Source: Marinobacterium rhizophilum DSM 18822 (GTDB taxonomy: Bacteria; Pseudomonadota; Gammaproteobacteria; Pseudomonadales; Balneatricaceae). From it: a stretch of 64,000 bases of DNA. The notes under the pieces are model-generated. The model was not told where the DNA came from, made no database searches, and saw only the letters and a program-made list of their open reading frames with translations. This document shows, piece after piece, positions 34,164 through 44,090 of this stretch. Position 1 is the first letter of the stretch; every line of letters starts with the position of its first letter. Location: NCBI RefSeq assembly GCF_000378045.1, contig NZ_KB899096.1, positions 62,001 to 126,000 of the forward strand, read 5' to 3'. Position numbers and translations under genes: made by a program.

Positions 34164-34192
34164 CCTGCGAACACTCAAGACGTATTCGCAGG
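34164..34192 (+). promoter_or_regulatory. Inverted repeat upstream of the zinc-ribbon cyclase gene
   Basis: CCTGCGAA (34164-34171) and TTCGCAGG (34185-34192) form a perfect 8-bp inverted repeat with a 13-nt spacer, about 100 nt before the start. The remainder of 33996-34294 shows no gene or terminator that I can support. Confidence 0.35.
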
Positions 34193-34294
34193 ATCCCCAG
34201 CAGATTCGCAAGGTCACGGCGCGCTACCGGCTAGCCCGGAACACCGACCGAAGAACTGCCGGTGAACCGAGGTGGCCGGACAGACGAGGCAATG

Positions 34295-37200
34295 ATGCGT
34301 TGCGTCAATTGCGGATGCGAGACGTCGGAAAGCGCAACGTACTGCAGCCAGTGCGGTACCTTGCTGCTGCATGCCTGTCCCCGCTGTGGCCATCGGGTCA
34401 ATCAAGCCGCCAGATTCTGTGAAGCCTGTGGCGCTTCACTCGGTGATCGACCATCAGCCTCCATTCATCCCGAGATGGCTGCCCCCATCGACTATACGCC
34501 CCGCCACCTCGCCGACCGTATTCGAGCCGAGCAGATCGCATTGCAGGCGAGAGGCGCCGTTGCGGGCGAGCGCAAGATCATTACGGCGCTGTTCGCCGAT
34601 ATGGCCGGATCGACGGCGTTGATCGAACACCTCGACCCGGAAGAGGTCCGCCGCCTGATCGATCCGGTACTGGAACTGATGATGGAGGCGGTCCATCACT
34701 ATGAGGGTTATGTCGCCAAGTCCCTGGGTGACGGTATTCTGGCCCTGTTCGGCGCACCGATCGCGCATGAAGACCATGCCCAACGCGCGCTGTTCGCTGC
34801 ACTGCGCATGCGCGATGCAATGGCGCGTTATTGCGCCAGTCGCGGTCTGGCGCAAGCACGCCCGATACAGATCCGTGTTGGCATTCACAGTGGTGAAGTG
34901 GTGGTGCGTTCGATTCGTACCGAGGACCTGCGTACCGACTACGATCCGGTCGGGCAGACCATACACCTGGCCTCGCGCCTCGAGGGGCTGGCGAAGCCGG
35001 GATCCATCGTCCTCAGCGAGACGACCCACCGACTGGCCGAAGGCTATTTTGAGTGCCGCTCACTCGGGGCGATAAAGGTCAGGGGCATTACCGATCCCGT
35101 CACGACCTTCGAGCTGGAGGGTGTCGGTGCGATGCGCACCCGGCTGCAGGTTGCGGCACACCGTGGGCTGGTGCGCTTTACCGGCCGGCGGCGCGAACTC
35201 GCGCGGCTATCGAAGGCGCTGACGCGGGCACGCGAGCAACGGGGACAGGTGGTTGGCGTTGTCGGCGAGCCTGGCGTTGGCAAGTCCCGTCTGTTTTTCG
35301 AATTCAAGCGCCGTTGCGAACGCGATTGCCGGGTACTGGAAACCTTTTCGGTGTCCCACGGCAAGGCCTTTGCCTACCTTCCCTTGATAGAGCTGCTGAA
35401 GAATTATTTTAAATTTGGCGCCCGCGACGACAAGCGCCAATGCCGCGAAAAAGTGACCGCCATTTTGCAGGCACTGGATCCGGAACTCGAAGCGAGCCGA
35501 CGCTACCTTGATCCTCTACTCGGCCTCGACGAGTCGACGTCGGACCTGGCGCAGATGGATCCGAGCCTCAAACGGCAACATACCTTCGACGCGATTAAAC
35601 AACTGCTGATGCGCCAGAGCCTCGAGCAATCCCTGGTGGTCATCGTCGAAGACCTGCAGTGGCTGGATCGCGAAACCCTGGCCTTTCTCGAAAGCCTGAT
35701 CGAAGACATTGCCGGCGCGCGGATCCTGCTGCTGGTGAACTACCGGCCCGAATACCGTCACCGGTGGGAAGGATACCGCCATTTCCATCAGATCCGTCTG
35801 CAGCCGCTCGGGGGCGACGAATCCGCAGAGCTGCTGGACGCTCTGCTGGGCAAAGATGCCAGCCTAGCATCGATCAGGCCAGGGATCATGGAGCAGACGC
35901 AAGGCAACCCCTTCTTTCTCGAAGAAGTGGTCCGGACCCTGGTCGAGGAGCAAGTACTCTGTGGCGTACGTGGCCAATACCGGCTCAATCGGCTCCCTGC
36001 CGTTCTGCACATTCCCACCAACGTTCAGGGCGTGCTGAGCGCGAGAATCGATCGTCTTCCCCTGGCCCAGAAGGCATTGCTCCAGAAACTGGCGGTGATA
36101 GGCAAAGCATTTTCCTGGAGCCTGTTGCGGCACGTCGTCGACCTCGAAGACGACGAGCTGCGTGGCCTGCTGTTAGAGTTGCAGAATGGGGAGTTTCTCT
36201 ATGAGCGCCCGGCTTTTCCGGAAGTGGAGTACAGCTTCAAGCATGCCCTGACCCAGGAAGTCGCCTACGGCAGTCTGCTGAAGGAAAGGCGTGCAATGCT
36301 GCATGAACGCACAGCCGAGACCATCGAAACCCTTTTCGAAGGACACCTCGAGGACCACTGCAACGAGCTGGCGCACCACTATACGCAGGGACGAAACCTG
36401 CCCAAGGCCGTACAGTTTCTGCATTGTGCCGGACGGCAGGCTGCACAACGTTCCGCCAACGAAGAAGCCATTGGGCATCTCAGCCGGGCACTGCAGCTGC
36501 TCGAGGAGCTGCCGGATACGGCGGAGCGCGCCCGAAATGAGCTGGCACTGCAGCTTTCGCTGGGACCCAACCTGATCGCCGTCAGAGGCCATGCAGCCTC
36601 CGAGGTGGAACAGACCTATCGCCGCGCCCTGGCGCTGCAGCGGCAGGTGGGATCGACGGCCGACCTCTCCTTTATCCTGGCCGGGCTCAGGAATCATTAC
36701 CTTGTACGTGCCGAGCACGAGACCGCCAGCGAGCTTGGACAGCAGCTGCTCCACTTGGCGGAACAGGAACAGGATCGCGATTTCCTGCTGCAGGCCCATT
36801 GCGCCCTGGGCTCGGTACTCTTCTTCCTCGGCAGGCTTCAAGACGCCTACGCGCATCTGGCACAGGCGCTGCAGCTTTACGATGCCCGGCTCCACAGCCA
36901 GCATGCCATCCTTTACGGGCTCGAGCCCGGCGTCTGGAGCCGTTATCTGATGGCGATGGTGCTGGAGCTGATGGGTGATTCGCGCCAGGCAGAACGCATG
37001 ATGTCAGAAGCAATTGAAATGGCCCGCCAGCGCGGCCACCTCTTCAGTCTGGCCGCCACCCTCTGTTTCGCCGCTGAGCGGCACCGCGTGCGCCGGGAGA
37101 GCGACCAGGCTCAAGCCTGCGCAGAAGCGGCCATCGACCTCGCCCGGGAGCATAATTTTGCCATCTGGCTGCTTTATGGCAAGGTGTTATCTGGATGGGC

Positions 37201-37729
37201 GATGGTGGACCAGACCGCCGGTCGCGAGGGTATCGAGCAGATCCGCGAAGGCCTGGCCGCATTTCACCGGACCGAGACCCGGCTTTTCCATTCCCACTTT
37301 CTGACCCTGGAAGCGGATGCCCTCGGCAAGGCCGGTCTTATCGAGGAGGCACTGACGCAGTTGGCCGAAGCCGAGCACGTGCTGGCCCGGCAGCAGGAAC
37401 CGGTATTCGAGGCCGAACTCTTCTTCCTGAAGGCGCAGCTCCTGATCCGGCGGACACCGCTGCAGCAGCGCCGGCCCGAAGAGGTCGAGGATGTAGAAGG
37501 CTGTTTGCGCCGGTCCATCTCGATTGCCAGGCACCAGGGCGCCCGATTGCTGGAGCTGCGAGCGACCCGAGCGCTCGGTGACTGCCTGCAGCACCAGGGG
37601 CGGGCCGAAGACGCCCGCCAGCACCTCTCCCGCATTTGCGGACTTTTCCCGGCCGGCGCCGACTACGCCGACCTGAGAGCGGCAAGAGCCACCCTCGCTC
37701 AGCGGGGTCAGGACCGCTCCCAGCCGTGA
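34295..37729 (+). CDS. Zinc-ribbon/class III cyclase/AAA ATPase/TPR signalling protein
   Basis: About 1,144 residues. Two zinc ribbons open the protein (Cys 3/6/17/20 and 28/31/42/45). A class III nucleotide cyclase domain follows, with FADMAGSTALI and KSLGDGILALFGAP supplying metal aspartates and GQTIHLASRLEG where classical cyclases have VN instead of IH. Then an AAA_16-type ATPase with P-loop GEPGVGKSR near residue 324 and VVIVEDLQWLDRE near 447, and a long TPR-like helical tail (ALQLLEELPDTAERARNELA). The fusion resembles the signalling ATPase/cyclase proteins found in many proteobacteria. Since the catalytic Asn is His, cyclase activity is uncertain. ATG 34295 has GAGG 5 nt upstream; ATG 34292 and GTG 34262 are alternatives. 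Confidence 0.85.
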   Translation: MRCVNCGCETSESATYCSQCGTLLLHACPRCGHRVNQAARFCEACGASLGDRPSASIHPEMAAPIDYTPRHLADRIRAEQIALQARGAVAGERKIITALFADMAGSTALIEHLDPEEVRRLIDPVLELMMEAVHHYEGYVAKSLGDGILALFGAPIAHEDHAQRALFAALRMRDAMARYCASRGLAQARPIQIRVGIHSGEVVVRSIRTEDLRTDYDPVGQTIHLASRLEGLAKPGSIVLSETTHRLAEGYFECRSLGAIKVRGITDPVTTFELEGVGAMRTRLQVAAHRGLVRFTGRRRELARLSKALTRAREQRGQVVGVVGEPGVGKSRLFFEFKRRCERDCRVLETFSVSHGKAFAYLPLIELLKNYFKFGARDDKRQCREKVTAILQALDPELEASRRYLDPLLGLDESTSDLAQMDPSLKRQHTFDAIKQLLMRQSLEQSLVVIVEDLQWLDRETLAFLESLIEDIAGARILLLVNYRPEYRHRWEGYRHFHQIRLQPLGGDESAELLDALLGKDASLASIRPGIMEQTQGNPFFLEEVVRTLVEEQVLCGVRGQYRLNRLPAVLHIPTNVQGVLSARIDRLPLAQKALLQKLAVIGKAFSWSLLRHVVDLEDDELRGLLLELQNGEFLYERPAFPEVEYSFKHALTQEVAYGSLLKERRAMLHERTAETIETLFEGHLEDHCNELAHHYTQGRNLPKAVQFLHCAGRQAAQRSANEEAIGHLSRALQLLEELPDTAERARNELALQLSLGPNLIAVRGHAASEVEQTYRRALALQRQVGSTADLSFILAGLRNHYLVRAEHETASELGQQLLHLAEQEQDRDFLLQAHCALGSVLFFLGRLQDAYAHLAQALQLYDARLHSQHAILYGLEPGVWSRYLMAMVLELMGDSRQAERMMSEAIEMARQRGHLFSLAATLCFAAERHRVRRESDQAQACAEAAIDLAREHNFAIWLLYGKVLSGWAMVDQTAGREGIEQIREGLAAFHRTETRLFHSHFLTLEADALGKAGLIEEALTQLAEAEHVLARQQEPVFEAELFFLKAQLLIRRTPLQQRRPEEVEDVEGCLRRSISIARHQGARLLELRATRALGDCLQHQGRAEDARQHLSRICGLFPAGADYADLRAARATLAQRGQDRSQP

Positions 37730-38416
37730 TCAGCGCCATTCGCCCAGTACAGCGCGAAAAGGTGTCTTGCCCACATTGTGCAGCTGACGTGCGATCGGCC
37801 CGTCATGCCAGATGAAGGTTCCGGGGCCAAAGGCGACAACTTGAGTGGCTCGACCGTCGCCGACCGCCAGCGTCGCGTCGCTGAAGGATACCAGCAGGCC
37901 CGAAAAGGGGTATTCCACCAGGCCGGTGGACTCCCCTGGTTGCAGATCGATTTGGTAGCAGCGTATGGACTCCCCTTTGAACGGATCCGCGACCGGGGTA
38001 TGAAGGGGCGCCTCGAGCGGGCGCTCCGCGACCACCGGCGGCGACCGCTTGTGTTCGGCGCCGATCATTTGCATCAGCCCCGCACCCTCGTTACGCACAC
38101 GGTGGATCAGCGGCTCACGGCCATGGGGACGGCAGCCACACAGCCCTGCCGGTAGCTCATGGGTTACACCGTGATCCGCGCCATAGGTCTGGTCAAAGAC
38201 CCGTGTGTCGTAGACCGCGACATAAAGGGTATCGACGCTGTGGCGGTGGTAGAGCGAATGCTCTCCCGGCTTGAAACGCACATCGTAGACCCGCGCATAG
38301 TCGTTTTCAAAGCGCGGAACATGGCGTGGTTCATCCTTCACATCGACATAGCCATCGACGCTATCGGTGGCGCAGTCTGTTGGTGCTGGGATTGCCGGAT
38401 TCGGGGTAATCGACAT
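37730..38416 (-). CDS. Bicupin-like protein of unknown function
   Basis: 228 residues. A first cupin motif reads PGEHSLYHRHSVDTLYVAV, with His residues in metal-ligand positions, followed by HGREPLIHRVRNEG. A second, degenerate cupin occupies YQIDLQPGESTGLVEYPFSGLLVSF to the end and lacks the histidines. No signal peptide. The function is unknown; such proteins include dioxygenase- and isomerase-like enzymes. Its stop codon directly abuts that of the zinc-ribbon cyclase gene, with no intergenic base. It lies 127 bp downstream of fadH on the same strand and could be co-transcribed with it. Confidence 0.7.
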   Translation of the reverse strand: MSITPNPAIPAPTDCATDSVDGYVDVKDEPRHVPRFENDYARVYDVRFKPGEHSLYHRHSVDTLYVAVYDTRVFDQTYGADHGVTHELPAGLCGCRPHGREPLIHRVRNEGAGLMQMIGAEHKRSPPVVAERPLEAPLHTPVADPFKGESIRCYQIDLQPGESTGLVEYPFSGLLVSFSDATLAVGDGRATQVVAFGPGTFIWHDGPIARQLHNVGKTPFRAVLGEWR

Positions 38417-38543
38417 GGGAGGTACCTGAAATCAGGAGTGGACGGTGAGGAATGACCGCCGGGCAAGTGCCGAGGGTTGGTCGGCGGCAAGGCGGTGACG
38501 GGCTACCGCCACCGCCTGCCGATTACCTAAACGGATCGCCAAC

Positions 38544-40586
<2,043 letters not shown>

Positions 40587-40627
40587 CTATGCCGTTGGTT
40601 GGCCGGCGAACTGTTCTTATTCGGCCA

Positions 40628-40673
40628 ATCTTTACACCGTCAAGTTATCGTCGAAACTTGACACCGTCAAGTT
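40628..40673. promoter_or_regulatory. Twin operator between fadH and the TetR gene
   Basis: AACTTGAC-ACC-GTCAAGTT at 40655-40673 is a perfect 8-bp inverted repeat. A second copy at 40628-40646 keeps the right half GTCAAGTT and matches 6 of 8 left-half positions. The 14-mer ACACCGTCAAGTTA recurs exactly 27 bp apart. Position in a 118-bp divergent gap suits TetR-family autoregulation and fadH control. Confidence 0.65.
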
Positions 40674-40692
40674 AAAAATCTAAGTTGCTCCC

Positions 40693-41301
40693 ATGACAGA
40701 CACCAAGCCTTATCACCACGGCGAACTTCGCCCCGCACTGATCGATGCTGCCAACGCCATCATTCGCGACGGCGGTATCGAAGGTTTATCCATGCGCCGA
40801 CTGGCCGACCAGGTTGGCGTGTCACGCACGGCGCCCTATCATCATTTCAAGGATAAAAATGCCCTGCTGTGCGCCATCGCTGAAATCGGCTTTGAGGCCC
40901 AGGACCGCATGATCCGGGAGATACTCGACGTCGAGGACGACGCTAGCAGCCAGGCGCTGTTTACTCGGTGGGTGCGTGCCTATATCCGCTTCGCCAACGA
41001 CAATCCACAAACCTACGACCTGATGTACGGCAAAGAGATTTGGAAGCGCGGCAGCCCCACGCCGTCGCTGCAACAGATCTCCAAGGCCAGCTTCCGCTTG
41101 TGGGTCGACCTGGTGGAACGGATGCAGCGTCAGCGGGTACTGCCCGCCGACCACTGCGCGCTGCGAACCGCGCAGGCCAGTTGGGCGGCACTGCACGGCT
41201 TGGCGCGCCTGCTGATCGACGGTATCTACGTGGAACGCCAGGACCTGGAAGAGATCGCCGACACGGTTGTGGCGCTGATCACCCGCTCAGACGCCAACTG
41301 A
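40693..41301 (+). CDS. TetR-family regulator with WHG-type C-terminal domain
   Basis: 202 residues. DNA-binding domain IDAANAIIRDGGIEGLSMRR and LADQVGVSRTAPYHHFKDK in residues 15-55, followed by an all-helical ligand domain with ASWAALHGLARLLIDG near residue 160, as in the TetR_C WHG group. It should bind the palindromes in the gap shared with fadH; an acyl-CoA ligand would be logical but is not shown. The stop lies only 2 bp from the stop of the convergent crotonase gene, so read-through antisense transcription is likely. Confidence 0.9.
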   Translation: MTDTKPYHHGELRPALIDAANAIIRDGGIEGLSMRRLADQVGVSRTAPYHHFKDKNALLCAIAEIGFEAQDRMIREILDVEDDASSQALFTRWVRAYIRFANDNPQTYDLMYGKEIWKRGSPTPSLQQISKASFRLWVDLVERMQRQRVLPADHCALRTAQASWAALHGLARLLIDGIYVERQDLEEIADTVVALITRSDAN

Positions 41302-41303
41302 CC

Positions 41304-42056
41304 CTAGGCGCCTGGTTTCATCAGCCCGCGCAGTACCTGCTGCGCCTCTTCGCCGGCAAGGCGCGCCATAAACTGGTCAATCTCGCTGTCGATCACCGCC
41401 GCCAGGGGCCGACCGGGATTCTTTTTCAACATTGCTTTGGCCTCCAGCAACGCCTGTGACGGTTTTGCGGCCAACAACTCAGCCATCGACCAGCTATGCG
41501 CCTGCAGCTGATCGGCTGGGCAAGCCTCGTTGACGATCCCCATCACGACCGCCGTTTCGGCATCAAACTTCCGGCCCGCCAGCAGCAGTTCTGCCGCCCG
41601 CCGGTGGCCCAGCATCTGTGGCAACAAGGCGCTGCTGCCGCCCTCCGGAACCAGTCCAAGGTCAACAAAAGGCAGTCGGAAAGTCGCCCCGGCGGCGGCG
41701 TATGCCAGGTCGCAGTGGAGCAACAGAGTGACGCCGATACCGACCGCCACGCCGTTGACCGCCGCCACTATCGGTTTTCGCTGACGATGGAGTTGCTGCA
41801 GAAATGCTCGCCCAGGACTATCTGTTTCGCCCCGCTCTGCCGCCGACATAAAGTCGGTAAGGTCATTGCCGGCACAGAAGCTGTCACCACTGCCGGTAAG
41901 GTGGATTACCGCTACCGCCGCGTCCCGGTCGGCCTCGGCAAACAGCTCGGTCAACACCTCGTACATCCCTGTGGTGAGGGCGTTTTTCTTGTCCGCACGC
42001 TGCAGGCTGATCGCAAAGATCTTGCCCCGGCGTTCGCCGCGGATCGATGTGTTCAT
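41304..42056 (-). CDS. Crotonase-family protein, probable enoyl-CoA isomerase
   Basis: 250 residues. Crotonase oxyanion-hole motifs DSFCAGNDLTDFM near residue 57 and AAVNGVAVGIGVTLLLHCD near 97. The first hydratase glutamate is missing: the segment reads FRLPFVDLGLVPEGGSSALL, with Phe where hydratases have Glu. The second acidic position, in HRRAAELLLAGRKFD, is kept. Loss of the first Glu together with the PEGGSS signature is seen in delta3-delta2-enoyl-CoA isomerases. With fadH nearby this suggests a set for unsaturated fatty acids. It is the last gene of the leftward beta-oxidation group, 147 bp after the acyl-CoA dehydrogenase. Confidence 0.82.
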   Translation of the reverse strand: MNTSIRGERRGKIFAISLQRADKKNALTTGMYEVLTELFAEADRDAAVAVIHLTGSGDSFCAGNDLTDFMSAAERGETDSPGRAFLQQLHRQRKPIVAAVNGVAVGIGVTLLLHCDLAYAAAGATFRLPFVDLGLVPEGGSSALLPQMLGHRRAAELLLAGRKFDAETAVVMGIVNEACPADQLQAHSWSMAELLAAKPSQALLEAKAMLKKNPGRPLAAVIDSEIDQFMARLAGEEAQQVLRGLMKPGA

Positions 42057-42203
42057 CGTGTTTTCTCCGACTGTTGCTCAGCCTCTTGAGGCGCAGAAGC
42101 GCGATGGACTCCCAGCGTCGATACGCCTTCGACCAATACGGCCGCTACGGAGGCGCCCCCGTGCCCAGGAGGCTCAAAGGGCGCCGCCGTACGCGAGGCG
42201 AGA

Positions 42204-43997
42204 TTAAAACGCCTGCGCGTCCATCGCCATCAAGGTCTCGCCGCTCGCCTCCAGGCTCCTGGCCAGGCCTTCGTTGCGCGACAACAGGCGCTGGAAGAAG
42301 AACCGGGCGGTGGTCAGCTTGGCCTGGTAGAAGGCCGTCTCGTCACTGCCCGCATCCAGCTTGTGCTGCGCAACCGCGGCACTGCGTGCCCAGATATACG
42401 CCAGCACCGTGTAGCCGGCATACATCAGGTAGTCGAAGCTCGCGGCCCCCAGCTCATCGGGGTTGCTTTGGGTGCGGGCTACCACGGTGTGAGTCAGCTT
42501 TACCCAGCGCTGCAGGTTGGCCTGCAGGGGGGCGACAAATTCCGCCATGGCCGCATTATCAGCCTGAGAATCGATAAAGGCGTTGGCATGGCCGATAAAG
42601 TGTTCCAGCAGTTCCCCTTTGGAACCGATCACCTTGCGCCCCAGCAAGTCCAGCGCCTGAATGCCGTTGGTACCCTCGTAAATCGGCGCGATACGGGCGT
42701 CGCGCAGGATCTGCTCCATGCCCCACTCGCTGATGAAGCCGTGACCGCCGTACACCTGTATCCCCAGGTTCGCAGCTTCGACGCCGGCTTCGGTCAGAAA
42801 ACCCTTGGCGATGGGAATCAGCAGGGCCAGCAGCTTCTCGGCGTCCTCGCGGTCGTCCGGATCGGTCGCCTTATGGGCCCGGTCCACCTGCTGCGCCAGC
42901 AGGTAGGTCAATGCCCGGCCACCTTCGGCATAAGCCTTCTGGGTCAGCAGCATGCGCCGCACGTCCGGGTGGACGATGATCGGATCGGCGCTCTTATCCG
43001 GCGCCTTGACGCCACTGGCCGAACGCATCTGCAGGCGGTCCCTGGCGTAGGTCAAGGCTCCCTGATAGGACAGCTCCGCGTGACAAACGCCCTGCTGGGC
43101 CACGAACAGGCGGGCGTTGTTCATAAAGGTGAACATGCAGTTGAGACCACGCCCCGGCTGACCGATCAGGTAGCCCCTGGCGCCGTCGAAGTTCATCACG
43201 CAGGTGGCGTTGCCGTGGATGCCCATCTTGTGCTCCAGCGATCCGCAGGAAACACTGTTGCGATCCAGCAGGTTGCCGTCGCCATCGATATTGAACTTGG
43301 GCACCAGGAACAGGGAGATGCCCTTCACTCCCGCCGGCGCATCAGGCAAGCGCGCGAGAACGATGTGCACGATATTCTCGGCCATATCGTGATCGCCGGC
43401 GGAGATAAAGATCTTGGTGCCGGTGATGCGGTAGGTACCATCCTCGGCGGGCTCTGCCTTGGTACGCAACAGGCCCAGGTCGGAACCGGCGTGGGGCTCG
43501 GTCAGACACATGGTGCCGGTCCACAGCCCCTCGATCAGCTTGGCCAGGAACATGGCCTGCTGTTCAGGGGTGCCGTGGGCTTGCACCGTCGCCATGGCAC
43601 CGTGACTCAGGCCGGGGTACATGCCCCAGGACCAGTTGGCGGTACCGTTGATTTCAGCGATCACCGCGGCCAGCGATTCAGGCAGGCCCTGTCCACCAAA
43701 CTCGGGATTCTGGGCCAGCGACGGCCAACCCCCTTCCACGTACTGCTGGTAAGCTTCCTTGAAGCCTTCCGCCGTCCTGACCTGGCCATCTACCAGGGTG
43801 CAGCCCTGCTGATCGCCGACCTGATTGAGGGGCGACAGGACCTGGGCTGCAAATTTACCCCCTTCCTCGAGAATGGCATCGACCAGGTCGGGCGTCGCAT
43901 CTTCGCAGCCATTCAGGTTTGCGTAGTGGCTTTCAAAGTCCAGGAGTTCGTTCATCGCGAAGCGGATGTCGCGCAACGGCGCTTGATATTCTGGCAT
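42204..43997 (-). CDS. Long-form acyl-CoA dehydrogenase
   Basis: 597 residues, the roughly 600-residue type that carries an extra N-terminal segment (YQAPLRDIRFAMNELLDFE) and a C-terminal extension, as in Pseudomonas FadE1/FadE2-like and DmdC-like enzymes. FAD/substrate motif TGTMCLTEPHAGSDLGLLR near residue 160, followed by YRITGTKIFISAGDHDM, and the C-terminal domain YGGHGFISEWGMEQILRDAR near 417 with the EGTNGIQALDLLGRK segment. It catalyses the first step of beta-oxidation with ETF as acceptor. Start ATG 43997 (MPEYQAP) is preceded by ATGAGGATTTTGCT; a longer frame to 44060 is rejected. It lies 93 bp after fadB. Confidence 0.93.
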   Translation of the reverse strand: MPEYQAPLRDIRFAMNELLDFESHYANLNGCEDATPDLVDAILEEGGKFAAQVLSPLNQVGDQQGCTLVDGQVRTAEGFKEAYQQYVEGGWPSLAQNPEFGGQGLPESLAAVIAEINGTANWSWGMYPGLSHGAMATVQAHGTPEQQAMFLAKLIEGLWTGTMCLTEPHAGSDLGLLRTKAEPAEDGTYRITGTKIFISAGDHDMAENIVHIVLARLPDAPAGVKGISLFLVPKFNIDGDGNLLDRNSVSCGSLEHKMGIHGNATCVMNFDGARGYLIGQPGRGLNCMFTFMNNARLFVAQQGVCHAELSYQGALTYARDRLQMRSASGVKAPDKSADPIIVHPDVRRMLLTQKAYAEGGRALTYLLAQQVDRAHKATDPDDREDAEKLLALLIPIAKGFLTEAGVEAANLGIQVYGGHGFISEWGMEQILRDARIAPIYEGTNGIQALDLLGRKVIGSKGELLEHFIGHANAFIDSQADNAAMAEFVAPLQANLQRWVKLTHTVVARTQSNPDELGAASFDYLMYAGYTVLAYIWARSAAVAQHKLDAGSDETAFYQAKLTTARFFFQRLLSRNEGLARSLEASGETLMAMDAQAF

Positions 43998-44090
43998 AGC
44001 AAAATCCTCATGGGTGAAGGGAGCCCAGCCCGCGCGAGGCTCCGTGGCGCCGCGGCGCAAGCCGCGGCGCTCGATGTTTGAAGGTGACGA

